Part shown: one piece after another, positions 27,599 to 36,530 of the stretch
Position numbering within the stretch: the first letter of the stretch is position 1
Layout: each line of letters starts with the position of its first letter
Assembly: GCA_943788045.1 (NCBI GenBank)
Contig: CALSOT010000007.1
Span: 62,001-126,000, forward strand
Direction of reading: 5' to 3'
Origin: an uncultured Polaribacter sp.
Lineage (GTDB): Bacteria > Bacteroidota > Bacteroidia > Flavobacteriales > Flavobacteriaceae
Length of the DNA: 64,000 nt
Position numbers and translations under genes: made by a program
The notes under the pieces: generated by a model
Told to the model about the DNA's origin: nothing
Database searches by the model: none
What the model saw: the letters and a program-made list of their open reading frames with translations, nothing else

Positions 27599-28999
27599 GT
27601 GAACATTCTAAAAATACTATCATTTGTTTTGTGTTCGTTCATTTCAGCAGCTCAAAATAAGCCTAATATTCTTATTATTCATGTTGATGATTTGGGATAC
27701 CATGATCTGAGCATTCATGGTTCAAAAATATATCAAACTCCAAACATTGATAAGCTAGCAAATGAATCAGTTTCATTTACCAAGGCTTATGCAAATTATC
27801 CGAGGTGTGTACCCTCAAGGTTTTCAATGATGACCGGAAATTATCCAATACAGAACAGTGGCGTTCCAGACGATGGATTTAAAATCTCTAAAGTGACTAA
27901 AGACAAAAATTTTGTAAGGGCACTAAACGATTTAGGTTATCAAACGGCTTATTTTGGTAAATGGCACTTAGGTAACAAAAAGAGTTTAAGTGACTTTGGT
28001 TTTAATTTCAGTTTTGCTGCAGGTAGTGCAGGTTCCCCTATTAGTTTTTATCAACCATTCAATAGTCTTAAACGAAAAGGTAAAATTAATAAAAAGCCTA
28101 TTCCTGATATAGATGAGGTTAGTAATGATGATGATTATCTTACAGATTTAATGACTAACCAAGTGATCAATTATTTGGAAAGTAGTGATTCATTAAAGCC
28201 ATTTCTACTGACGCTTTCTTATTATGCTGTTCATCAACCATTAGAGGCAAAGCAGGAAGATTTAAAACGTAATATCAAAGAAATTGAAACCTTTGACTTT
28301 GGTAATCAACCCGAATATATTTCAGAGGGGACCGGTAGAACAAAAATGCGGCAGGATAATCCTTCATACGCTGCAATGGTAGAAAATTTGGATAAAAACG
28401 TTGGGAAGATTTTAGAATATTTACGCAAAACTAAAATTTTGAATAATACCGTTATAGTTTTTTCCTCTGATCACGGCGGTTTGTCAAATGATGGCTATAA
28501 CAAAAGGAATTTGGCTACTTCTAATTTTCCTTTGCGTGCTGGAAAGGGGTGGTTATATGAGGGTGGAATCAAAGTACCACTGTTCGTCAAGTGGCATAAG
28601 AAATTCACGCCTCGAGTCGAAAATAAATCCATTGTAACCTTGATGGATGTATTCCCCACATTATTAGATTTAACAGCAAAAATTGATTTAAATGTAGACG
28701 GGAAAAGTTTTTTACCGTTACTATACGCTAATGAAAGTTGGGAAAATCGAACAATATATTGGCATTCTGATAAAGCTAGACCTAGAAACACTGGGGATAC
28801 AAATTCTTCCGCAATTCGTAAGGGAAAGTTCAAACTAATACATTGGTATGAGAACGATGTGATTGAGCTATATAATATGGATAATGACCCATACGAGAAG
28901 AATAATTTAGCTGATACCGAACTTAAACTATCTAAAGAACTTTTATCAATTCTTAACAATTGGAAAAAAAATAAAATAGATGTAAAAAATATTCCCTAA
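27599..28999 (+). CDS. Sulfatase (S1 family)
   Basis: Exported 466-residue sulfatase, a different subgroup from the two in the xylan locus. It apparently starts at GTG 27599, giving a good signal peptide (ending FISAAQ); I see no better in-frame ATG. Asp30-Asp31 (IHVDDLGYHD), formylglycine Cys70 in CVPSRFSMMTG, FGKWHLGNK and FSSDHGGLS are all present, so the active site is complete. The RAGKGWLYEGGIKVPLFVKW segment is typical of S1_16-like family members. It is the only gene between repeat copies B and C. Substrate unknown. Confidence 0.92.
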   Translation: MNILKILSFVLCSFISAAQNKPNILIIHVDDLGYHDLSIHGSKIYQTPNIDKLANESVSFTKAYANYPRCVPSRFSMMTGNYPIQNSGVPDDGFKISKVTKDKNFVRALNDLGYQTAYFGKWHLGNKKSLSDFGFNFSFAAGSAGSPISFYQPFNSLKRKGKINKKPIPDIDEVSNDDDYLTDLMTNQVINYLESSDSLKPFLLTLSYYAVHQPLEAKQEDLKRNIKEIETFDFGNQPEYISEGTGRTKMRQDNPSYAAMVENLDKNVGKILEYLRKTKILNNTVIVFSSDHGGLSNDGYNKRNLATSNFPLRAGKGWLYEGGIKVPLFVKWHKKFTPRVENKSIVTLMDVFPTLLDLTAKIDLNVDGKSFLPLLYANESWENRTIYWHSDKARPRNTGDTNSSAIRKGKFKLIHWYENDVIELYNMDNDPYEKNNLADTELKLSKELLSILNNWKKNKIDVKNIP

Positions 29000-29021
29000 A
29001 GTAAAATTTATTTTAGGGAAT
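28991..29021 (+). terminator. Hairpin overlapping the sulfatase stop, beside repeat C
   Basis: Perfect 10-bp stem ATTCCCTAAA / TTTAGGGAAT starting inside the last codons of the sulfatase; only 6 bp separate it from repeat copy C. T-tract is weak on both strands. Confidence 0.6.
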
Positions 29022-29027
29022 AATGAC

Positions 29028-29071
29028 GTGGAGCCAAGAGGCGTGAAGTCGAATTGTTTTGAGGAGGATTT
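29028..29071 (+). repeat. Copy C of the ssrA-end-like repeat
   Basis: Begins GTGGAGCCAAGAGGCGTGAA, ends GAGGAGGATTT. Full length. Confidence 0.85.
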
Positions 29072-29160
29072 GGAATTATCAAAATAAAATATCGTTTAAA
29101 TAACTCCAAATTTCGATAGAGCTATTTCTAAATCTCTGAAGTGGGTAAACTTACATTGAT

Positions 29161-29168
29161 TATATTTG
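29161..29168 (+). promoter_or_regulatory. Candidate -7 box for the cysteine-synthase-like gene
   Basis: TATATTTG, identical to the box before 26493 and again close to the start codon (23 bp). Confidence 0.35.
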
Positions 29169-29191
29169 AAATAAATTATATTTAAAAACTT

Positions 29192-30115
29192 ATGAGTGAC
29201 ATATTAAAGGCTATTGGGAATACACCAATTGTTAAGCTAAAAAATATAGTCCCGTTTGGATGTGGAGAAATTTATGTTAAACTCGAAGCATTTAATCCCA
29301 CTGGATCAAAAAAAGACAGAATGGCGCTATCAATGATTTTGGGAGCTGAAAAAAGAGGTGTTTTAAAAAAAGGAATGACTGTAGTAGAATATTCGGGTGG
29401 TAGCACTGGTGCAGGTTTGGCATTTGTTTGTTCACTTAAGGGTTATAATTTTAGGCTGGTTACTGCAGATGTATTTGGGAAAGAAAAAATTGATTTGATG
29501 AGATCATTAGGGGCTAATTTAGAAATTATCAAAAGTTCAAACGGAAAGATAAATAAAGAGCTGATTACCAAAATGATTAAAAAGGCTGATCAAATTTCAA
29601 AAGAACCAAATACTTTTTTTACAAATCAACTAAACAACACTGATGTGATCGAGGGTTTTATTCCATTAGGAGAAGAGATTTTAGATCAGCTAAATGGAAA
29701 CATTGACGCAGTATGCGACACTGTTGGAACTGCTGGAACTCTTATGGGGATTGCTAAAGCACTCAAAAAAGCTAAGTCAAATTGTAAAGTTGTTGCAGTT
29801 GAGCCATCTAGTTCACCGATTTTATCGAAAGGAATTAAAGGCTCACATAATGTTGAAGGTGTTGGTTTAGGTTTTGTTCCAAATATCTACGATGACAACC
29901 TCGTTGATAATGTGATATCTATAGACGAGACTGTAGCCCGCAAAATGTGTAAAGATCTTGCTAAAAAAGAAGGTATATTTTGCGGTACATCAAGCGGAAT
30001 GAATGTAGCTGCAGCAATCCAAATTTCAAAGGAACTTGGTCCTAAATCAAAAGTAGTAACTATCGCTTGTGATAGTGGTTTAAAATATCTTTCTGAGGGA
30101 TTATTTGACGATTAA
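29192..30115 (+). CDS. Cysteine synthase-like PLP enzyme (fold type II)
   Basis: 307-residue cytoplasmic PLP enzyme of the O-acetylserine sulfhydrylase / cystathionine beta-synthase fold. The PLP lysine is Lys41 in NPTGSKKDRMA, and VGTAGTLMG is the phosphate-binding loop. The usual substrate loop TSGNTG is changed to YSGGSTGAGLA, a feature of divergent cysteine-synthase-family members, so the acceptor may not be O-acetylserine. It stands alone between repeats C and D. A link to sulfide or sulfate released by the neighbouring sulfatase is attractive but unproven. Confidence 0.85.
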   Translation: MSDILKAIGNTPIVKLKNIVPFGCGEIYVKLEAFNPTGSKKDRMALSMILGAEKRGVLKKGMTVVEYSGGSTGAGLAFVCSLKGYNFRLVTADVFGKEKIDLMRSLGANLEIIKSSNGKINKELITKMIKKADQISKEPNTFFTNQLNNTDVIEGFIPLGEEILDQLNGNIDAVCDTVGTAGTLMGIAKALKKAKSNCKVVAVEPSSSPILSKGIKGSHNVEGVGLGFVPNIYDDNLVDNVISIDETVARKMCKDLAKKEGIFCGTSSGMNVAAAIQISKELGPKSKVVTIACDSGLKYLSEGLFDD

Positions 30116-30325
30116 TATCATTTGCCAATACAGAAAGTCATTTCGTTATTTTTTACTCTTTTAAAACCTCTTAAAAAGTCTTTTTGTTAACCTTTTGTTC
30201 TCGTAAATTGTAAAAAGTAGTGCAATTCTAAATGACATCAATTAACTAAAACATAGGCATATATTAATACGCTTAAAAGATTTGAAGAATTTATTCAATC
30301 AGAAAATTATCTCTAAAAATAAAAA

Positions 30326-30369
30326 GTGGAGCCAAGGGGAGTGAAGTCGAACTATTTTGGGGAAGATTT
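30326..30369 (+). repeat. Copy D of the ssrA-end-like repeat
   Basis: Begins GTGGAGCCAAGGGGAGTGAA, ends GGGGAAGATTT. Full length. Confidence 0.85.
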
Positions 30370-30535
30370 GAGTAAAACCATAAACTTTAGTTCCAATATT
30401 TAATAAAATATAATTACAATAGAAAAACTTAATCAGGCGCTTCTCAAACTATTTTTAAGTTCTTTGCAAACCTTCAAGCTTCTCTAAATATTTTTAAGAA
30501 AAAAGTTTTATAATTAAACTACATTATGAACAAAT

Positions 30536-30577
30536 TATCACCAAGAATAAATTATTATTCTTGGTGATATATTTTTT
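30536..30577. terminator. Strong terminator hairpin
   Basis: Perfect 15-bp stem TATCACCAAGAATAA / TTATTCTTGGTGATA with a short loop, then TATTTTTTT on the plus strand. It probably ends the minus-strand transcript of the collagen-like gene and isolates repeat D from it. Confidence 0.8.
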
Positions 30578-30634
30578 TAAAACCTACAGCTTCCAAAAAA
30601 ACCATATAGTTAATAGTTTTTTCTTAATATTATT

Positions 30635-32674
30635 TTATTGTGGATAAGTAGATCCAGAATTAGTAATTGTAAGTCTTGGTTGTGTGGTAGTATTAGTGCT
30701 AGAACCGGGTGGATCAACTACTAATTCTAGAAATAATGTGGAACCAGCATTATCGAATTGATATACCACACTTCCTCTATGCACATCAAAATAAACAGTG
30801 TTAATTTCTCCATAATTGGCTGTAGTATTCGGGACTGTTGTGCCTGGTGGTTGTGCAGTAGTAACAAGCGAGGCTTTCGCCTTACCAGAAGTGCCAGTTG
30901 GAGAAAAACTATGACATAGACCTTGGCCACTAACAAATGGTATATTTGTTGAATTAGCATTAGCAATACCTCCAACAAATTGGACCTCGACAACAATTTC
31001 TTGAATTGCTGTTCCAGATGAATTAGGTACTAATACTGTAGAGCCAACTTGATAAACAAGTGTATATCTATTAGAATTGGGAGTAGGAGGACTGGCTATT
31101 GTAAGTAGCCCTCTATTACCATTATATCCAAAATTCATTCATTGACATAAAATAATCTTCTAGATTTTCTTGATTTACTTCTTCGGGGTAAAATATTATT
31201 TTAGAAACAGTGCCAACAAAAGGTGAATTAAACATAATAGCTCCATAAGTAGGAGGAATTGAAATAGGCAGATTGGCCCAATCCCTATATATTCTCCTTC
31301 AAATCCATTACATAACCCATCTACTCCTGATTTAGTGAAACTGATGTGACAGAGATCACCTGCCGCGAATGGACCACCATTTGTGCTAGGAACAGATGTA
31401 GCATTTATTAATCTTAATCGAGCGCTGAAAAAGTTTGGCGCTGTTCCATAGAAAGCAGTATGAGGTCCATTATTATTAAAAGGTGGCGATGCGGTGGCTA
31501 AGTAACTGGCAGAACTTCGTAATAATGAGCTTCTGCACTATTAGTGGTACTCCTTATTGTTATTATATCATAGGGTCTAACTGATTTAATCCATTGTGAC
31601 AAAGTCATTAGTATAAGCATCATTTACTCCAATATGCAGTTGATGCGTTGTATTTCCGGCATTTGCCCATGTAGCTGGATCATAAACTAAAGCAAATTCA
31701 CCTGGTTGGACACCAGTAGTAGGTAATCCAACCGTTCCTAATGATTTCCATGAAGATGAATTACCGTCGAAGCCTGCTGGACCTTCGGGACCTGCTGCAC
31801 CTGATTTTGTAAAACTAATATAACAAGGATCAGTTGAGGCAAAAGGACCACCATTTGAATTAGGTACGGATGTAGCATTTATTAATCTTAATCGAGCGCT
31901 GAAAAAGTTTGGCGTTGTTCCATAGAAAGCTGTGTAAGGCCCATTATTCTGAAAAGGTGGTGAAGCGGAAGTGGTGACTGGTAGAATTTCATAATTATGA
32001 GCTTCTGCACTGTTAGTGGCACTTCTTATTGTGACAATATCATAGGGTCTAACAGATTCAAACCATTGACTAAAGTCATTAGCAGAGGCATCATTTACTG
32101 AAATATGCAATTGATGTGTTGTATTTCCGGCATCTCCCCAAGTAGCTGGGTCATAAACTAAACTGAATTCACCCAATTCAATACCAGCTGAAGGCAATCC
32201 AACTGTACCTAATGATTTCCATGAAGATGAATTACCGTCGAAGCCTGCTGGACCCTCTGGGCCTGGTAAAGAACTTCCAGAACTCTTTGCATACATTGCA
32301 TACGGTACACTCATTAATTGACTTGTTCCTGTTATGGTATAGCTACTGCCCCCTGTTGGGTCTGTCTCAGTTTTTATAAAGTAAGGACCTGCACTCCAAT
32401 CTATTGTACTAAAATCATCTGAGCTACTTCCGTTACCGATCTCTAAACTCACCAATCCGTTTATGTTAGTATCTACCGAGTGTGTTTCTGTATACACCAC
32501 TGTTCCTGTTATGGTACTTTGTAAGATACTTATCTGCATCCCTACAGTTTGATTAGATACAAGTGTATTGTTTGCGTCTCGAACAACGGCTTGATAACTC
32601 ATCTTCTCTGGTGATTGAGCATAAGTACTCAGACTTAGAAATAATAAAATTAGTAATGGATACAGGTTTTTCAT
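30635..32674 (-). pseudogene. Collagen-like repeat surface protein, several frameshifts
   Basis: A long exported protein read in pieces: 32674-31586 is intact (signal peptide ending TYAQ, then a conserved SYQAVVRDANNTLV domain). It then carries tandem units that begin GPEGPAGFDGNSSSW and continue GEFxLVYDPATW, THQLHI, FYGTxPNFFSARLRLINAT and ISFTKSG. Units lie about 475 bp apart; a third, diverged one is at 31300-31560. Past 31586 the coding sense continues in other frames: QWIKSVRPYDI, ASPPFNNNGPHTAFYGT, NLPISIPPTYGAIMFNSPF, and from 31138 a final domain to 30635. At least four single-base shifts are needed and no substitution stop is evident. Related Bacteroidota proteins pair with short T9SS proteins like the one upstream. 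Confidence 0.7.
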
Positions 32675-32676
32675 AA

Positions 32677-33153
32677 CTATTGTTTTTTAATGACTTTAAA
32701 AGTTTTTAGTGGCTTATTTTTTTTGGTAAGTTTTAATAGATACATCCCTACAGATAAATTCTTCATAGGAATCTCTGTACTAGAGGTTCTGATTGGGTTG
32801 CTGGCTATTGTTTTACCATTTAGATCAAAAAGTGTGTATTGTAGTTTTTTTAATGTGGTTTCTGTAATCTTCAACACAATAAAATCTGTTGTGGGATTTG
32901 GATAGGTAACTGCTGTTAATTGAGCAGCTAAAAGACCTGGGTTACTTAAAGTTTGAAATTCAAATGCTTGCTGGACTCCTTGTGAAACAGAACCTGCAGT
33001 TGATATGTTAGTTGTATACACTAATTGACCAACAGTATAGCTTGAGGCGCCTCCTGTGCCTGATGCATTACCACCAGTTGAGGGTATGGTTTCTTGAGCA
33101 TAACTTAATTGAAGTACACACAAAAAAATTAAGGTGAGGTTTAACTTTTTCAT
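32677..33153 (-). CDS. Short T9SS-sorted surface protein
   Basis: 158 residues: signal peptide (ending LSYAQ), a glycine/serine-rich GGNASGTGGASSYTVGQLVY domain common in small Bacteroidota surface proteins, and a type A T9SS domain (TYPNPTTDFIVLKI ... LSVGMYLLKLTKK ... FKVIKKQ). It ends 2 bp before the collagen-like gene and forms an operon with it. Possible role in surface structure or adhesion; no enzymatic motif. Confidence 0.85.
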   Translation of the reverse strand: MKKLNLTLIFLCVLQLSYAQETIPSTGGNASGTGGASSYTVGQLVYTTNISTAGSVSQGVQQAFEFQTLSNPGLLAAQLTAVTYPNPTTDFIVLKITETTLKKLQYTLFDLNGKTIASNPIRTSSTEIPMKNLSVGMYLLKLTKKNKPLKTFKVIKKQ

Positions 33154-33282
33154 AATATTCCTTAAATATAAATATAAATATAGTTTATTAGTTGTTTTAT
33201 TAAATTAACTTTAAATACTCGTCAGAATACTATTCTTCAGTTTGGTCGTACAATAATCGTACATATTTAAACATAAAAAAAA

Positions 33283-33315
33283 CTCATCTTATTGTAAGTC
33301 AATATGATGAGGTTT
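33283..33315. terminator. Hairpin beside repeat E
   Basis: CTCATCTTATTG pairs with CAATATGATGAG (one mismatch), followed by GTTTTT. It lies 7 bp from repeat copy E. A TCGTAC-AATA-ATCGTAC motif at 33246-33262, also found before copy G, precedes it. Confidence 0.65.
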
Positions 33316-33321
33316 TTAATC

Positions 33322-33366
33322 GTGGAGCAGAGGGGGAGTGAAATCGAACTATTTTGGTGGAGATTT
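33322..33366 (+). repeat. Copy E of the ssrA-end-like repeat
   Basis: Begins GTGGAGCAGAGGGGGAGTGA, ends TGGTGGAGATTT. Its variant GCAGAGG matches copy G rather than copies C, D and F. Confidence 0.85.
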
Positions 33367-33461
33367 GATTAAATCTAAAAATTACTGATCTTAGCTCAAA
33401 ATAATATTAGTAAGAGCTAACTTAATTAAATATATTTATATTTACATCATAATTTTTAATT

Positions 33462-35186
33462 ATGAAAAAGTTATTTTTAATTTTTATTAGTCTAATAGGT
33501 ATCAATGCATTCTCACAAATTGGAGTTAATGTTTTTGATCCAAATCCAACCGTTTTTGATAATCCAATAACAAATGAAAATGAGTTAATTACAATGCTGG
33601 GTAAAGCTCAAGATTTATTGACAAGTTATTCGTGGGCTATAATGGTTGCTGAGATAGCGTCCGATAATGCTAGAAAAGGAGGGGATAGTGAACTTGATTT
33701 TATTGCACTAAAAACGATTGAAGATTTCCAACATACCTCGGCCAACTTGGTTACCCAAGATATATGGAACTTTTTGTTTGCAGGTTATAATAGGGCTTCA
33801 TTTGCTTATGAAAAAGGGCGTATTATCCCTAATATTTCTCCAAACTATTTGGCCGAAGCCCTTTTTCTAAAAGCTTTTTATTCTTATAATTTAATTGAGT
33901 GGTTTGGACATCACCCTCAAATTATGGAATACGATGATGATAATAATCCTTTTTTATCAAATAGTTCAATATACGAAAGAGAAAACTTGTTATATGGTAT
34001 ACTATCTTTTTTAGATGAAGGAATTTCAATCACTACAAATCACGGGGTTTCATCATCAGGAAGAACTGTAATTGATAAAAATACCATGCTTGCTTTCAAA
34101 GCCAAAACATATATGAAACTCGAACAATACTACGAAGTTAATTCAGTTACAAATCAAATCATTAACTCTGGGCAATATTCATTAGAATCTAACTATCAAA
34201 ATATTTTTAACTACAGAACATCTTCTTCCATTTTTGATATAGATTGTACAGACAATCTAACTGCAACTTGGGATTGCCTTTTGTGTAGTCAAGGAAATGT
34301 AATGTCTGGTTTCATTGGTATAAAAATTTATGAAGGTCCTGAATTTAAATCAGGATACGGATTTAATATACCTACTCAAGAAAGTTATAATAGTTTTGAC
34401 TCTGGAGATATTAGGAGAGAAATATCCATATTGGATATATCTGATTGGTCTTTGCAAAACCCTACAGTTTTTTTTATTGAAGGTTATAATCATTCCGGTT
34501 ATTTTAATAAAAAATATTTACCAAGACAAGGAGGGATGGAACTTCCTTTTGTTGAGTTGACTTATGGAAATGATTTGAAGTTCATCAGGTACGCTGAAAT
34601 ATTATTGCTATGCTCTGAATCGTCTTTAAGAATTGGAAATAATAATGAAGCAGCTGTCTATCTAAATCAAGTCAGAAACAGAGCTGGTCTCTCAAGTATT
34701 AGTTCAATTGATATTAATATGGACCATATAATTGAAGAAAGAAGGTCTGAGTTCATGGGGGAAGGTAAACGACTTTTTGATTTAATTCATTTTGAAATAG
34801 CTTCAGAAATATTGCCTAATTATGATAATGGAAAAAATGAAGTATTTCCCATTCCTCAAAGCTTTATTGATTTAGCAAATACAAACGAAGATATCATTAC
34901 ACAGAATCCCGGCTATGCTACAACATCACTTTCTGTAAATGATATAAATAAATCAACATTCATTGTCTTTCCTAATCCTGCATCTAATTTCTTAAATGTA
35001 AGTTTATCTCAAACATTTAATAGCCCTAAGTTAGAGTTGTATGATGTCCAAGGCAGGAAAGTTTTTTCTGCTCTTCTTAAACAATCAGATTTGTTGGATG
35101 TCAGTAATTTAAAATCTGGTATTTATTTATATATATTAAAAGATGGAAAAGAGTTTAAGTTCACGGGTAAGATTATAAAGCAATAG
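33462..35186 (+). CDS. SusD/RagB-like protein ending in a T9SS sorting domain
   Basis: 574 residues. A SusD-like TPR scaffold spans about 30-490 (FLFAGYNRASFAYEKG, AEALFLKAFYSYNLIEWFGH, FIRYAEILLLCSESSLRIG, IIEERRSEFMGEGKRLFDLI, and the terminal FPIPQSFIDLANTNEDIITQNPGY). SusD proteins are normally lipoproteins that cap a SusC transporter. Here the signal peptide (ending NAFSQ) has no lipobox cysteine. The C-terminus instead carries a type A T9SS domain at about 497-574 (FIVFPNPASNFLNVSLS ... KSGIYLYILKDG ... KIIKQ). No SusC is adjacent. It is the only gene between repeats E and F. It is presumably secreted by the Por system as a glycan-binding surface protein. Confidence 0.9.
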   Translation: MKKLFLIFISLIGINAFSQIGVNVFDPNPTVFDNPITNENELITMLGKAQDLLTSYSWAIMVAEIASDNARKGGDSELDFIALKTIEDFQHTSANLVTQDIWNFLFAGYNRASFAYEKGRIIPNISPNYLAEALFLKAFYSYNLIEWFGHHPQIMEYDDDNNPFLSNSSIYERENLLYGILSFLDEGISITTNHGVSSSGRTVIDKNTMLAFKAKTYMKLEQYYEVNSVTNQIINSGQYSLESNYQNIFNYRTSSSIFDIDCTDNLTATWDCLLCSQGNVMSGFIGIKIYEGPEFKSGYGFNIPTQESYNSFDSGDIRREISILDISDWSLQNPTVFFIEGYNHSGYFNKKYLPRQGGMELPFVELTYGNDLKFIRYAEILLLCSESSLRIGNNNEAAVYLNQVRNRAGLSSISSIDINMDHIIEERRSEFMGEGKRLFDLIHFEIASEILPNYDNGKNEVFPIPQSFIDLANTNEDIITQNPGYATTSLSVNDINKSTFIVFPNPASNFLNVSLSQTFNSPKLELYDVQGRKVFSALLKQSDLLDVSNLKSGIYLYILKDGKEFKFTGKIIKQ

Positions 35187-35290
35187 AATAAATTGATGTA
35201 ATGCACAAATTTATTTTTCTTAATTATTGTGTGTTTGATAGCCTCATCCAGTCATTTATTGGTTCATTTTAGCTTTTAAGCTAAAAAAAC

Positions 35291-35322
35291 ATTCCCAAGT
35301 ATAAAAAATTATTCTTGGGAAT
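35291..35322. terminator. Hairpin beside repeat F
   Basis: Perfect 9-bp stem ATTCCCAAG / CTTGGGAAT with an A/T-rich loop, 5 bp from repeat copy F. Confidence 0.65.
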
Positions 35323-35327
35323 AAAAA

Positions 35328-35371
35328 GTGGAGCCAAGAGGAGTGAAATCGAACTATTTTGGGGAGGATTT
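35328..35371 (+). repeat. Copy F of the ssrA-end-like repeat (left edge of the 28.6-kb island)
   Basis: Begins GTGGAGCCAAGAGGAGTGAA, ends TGGGGAGGATTT. Closest to a consensus among the copies. A recombinase remnant begins 50 bp further right, so this is the probable attL. Confidence 0.85.
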
Positions 35372-35420
35372 AGTAGAATTAGCTCGAATTTAATTTATTG
35401 CTTCTATGTATAATTTGGAT

Positions 35421-35640
35421 TTAAAAAAGTTCATTTATAAATTCAAATACTTTCCCATAATGAGCCTGTGTTATATTCATATTTGAATGCCCTAACAACT
35501 CTGAAACTACCTCTATTGATATCTTATTTTAAAGCAATACAGCAGTTACAAAAGTCTTTCTAGCAATGTGATGTGTTCACTTCTTATCCATGTTTAAAAG
35601 CGCTGAATCTCCTTTAAATAAGAGTTAAACCCAAAGCTTA
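35421..35640 (-). pseudogene. Tyrosine recombinase (integrase) remnant
   Basis: C-terminal catalytic part of a Bacteroidota tyrosine integrase. Going along the minus strand: MLSFGFNSYLKEI, then after shifts and a stop HHIARKTFVTAVLL with the second catalytic arginine, an in-frame TAA, ISIEVVSELLGHSNMNITQ with the histidine, and HYGKVFEFINELF with the nucleophilic tyrosine. The N-terminal SAM-like and core-binding parts are gone. Its place just inside repeat F marks that repeat as its attachment site. Confidence 0.85.
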
Positions 35641-35678
35641 GCATAAAACCTAAAGTCTTAAGTAGTCAGAAAAAATGC

Positions 35679-36521
35679 TTAAAGCTCAGTTAAAAGGTAG
35701 CCCATTACAATAATACAAATACACAGGATGTTTTTAGAAGATAGTTTTTCTTTAAAAAAGAAAGCACTAAAAACTATGGTGGTTAAAGGTATGGCTAGAA
35801 ATAGTAAACTTGTAATCATAGGATTGGTTTTTTTTAGTGCTAAAAAATTGAATAATAATGCAAAAAAAATAACAACACTCATCAGTAGTACACGCTTAAA
35901 ATAGATTTTCATGTGACTTTTGTATAGATTGCTATCACCTTGTCTGAAGGTAAATAGTATGCCTGTTAAAAAAATAAGAAATTCTTGATTTGCTAGGATT
36001 AATAAAGGAGGTGTGCTTGAAGTTAAATTTTTCCAATGCAATAAACCAGAGCAACTAAAACTAAAGGTCATTAAAAGTAATAACAAGTGTTGCTTGCGTG
36101 TTATTTTTAATTGGGTTTCTTTATTACTGTATATAAAACCAACAAAACCCAAGGCAATGATTAATAACCCTACTGCTGATTTTTTAATATCTATAGTTTC
36201 AAATAACCAGAGATATGCAATTGTAAAAATAATTCCTATTAATTTATAAACTCCCAACCATTGGAGTGATGCTTTTTTTATAACGAATAGCATACTAAAC
36301 AATCCTATAACCCCAAACAATGAGCCTACTGTAATTTTGATAAACCCTATAATTGTAATATTGTCTATCTTAAAAAAAGAAAATAATATAACACAGGATA
36401 TTATACTTGTAAGCAAGGAACGATAAGAAACTAAGAATGGAATAGAAGCATTATATAGGTTCTTTTTCCATAAAACATTACTGTAAGAGAATAATAAAAC
36501 AGAGAGTATAATAAATAGCAT
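35679..36521 (-). CDS. EamA/DMT-superfamily transporter
   Basis: 280 residues with about ten hydrophobic segments in two halves, the layout of 10-TMS drug/metabolite transporters; the C-terminal PLTTIVFSAFFFKEKLSSKN matches the EamA signature. Substrate unknown. It follows the 425-residue protein by 9 bp, and the two appear to form an operon. First intact gene of the island. Confidence 0.85.
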   Translation of the reverse strand: MLFIILSVLLFSYSNVLWKKNLYNASIPFLVSYRSLLTSIISCVILFSFFKIDNITIIGFIKITVGSLFGVIGLFSMLFVIKKASLQWLGVYKLIGIIFTIAYLWLFETIDIKKSAVGLLIIALGFVGFIYSNKETQLKITRKQHLLLLLMTFSFSCSGLLHWKNLTSSTPPLLILANQEFLIFLTGILFTFRQGDSNLYKSHMKIYFKRVLLMSVVIFFALLFNFLALKKTNPMITSLLFLAIPLTTIVFSAFFFKEKLSSKNILCICIIVMGYLLTEL

Positions 36522-36530
36522 ATTGGATGT

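Larger units (their letters stand above)
30116..30634. other. Spacer with repeat copy D and a strong terminator
   Basis: 519 bp with no gene. It contains repeat copy D at 30326-30369 and the bidirectional hairpin at 30536-30577. I see nothing else. Confidence 0.6.

Noticed and set aside
28495..28959. 154-codon minus-strand ORF inside the third sulfatase
   Set aside because: Shadow of a well-supported sulfatase reading frame.
31300..32260. CRISPR array
   Set aside because: The repeated blocks are protein-coding and about 475 bp long with no short spacer pattern; no cas operon is present, and the Cas4-like domain at 45365 is part of a DUF2779 protein.
30635..33153. Prophage tail-fibre region (collagen-like repeats)
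   Set aside because: Both proteins have signal peptides and the partner has a T9SS domain, so they are exported bacterial surface proteins; no other phage structural genes are present.
33462..35186. SusD partner of a SusC for the xylan locus
   Set aside because: No SusC adjacent, no lipobox, and it lies in a separate repeat-bounded module 15 kb away.
21171..35371. Integron gene-cassette array
   Set aside because: No IntI-type integrase, and the repeats lack the inverted-repeat core of attC sites; the neighbouring recombinase remnant is of the ordinary Bacteroidota tyrosine type.
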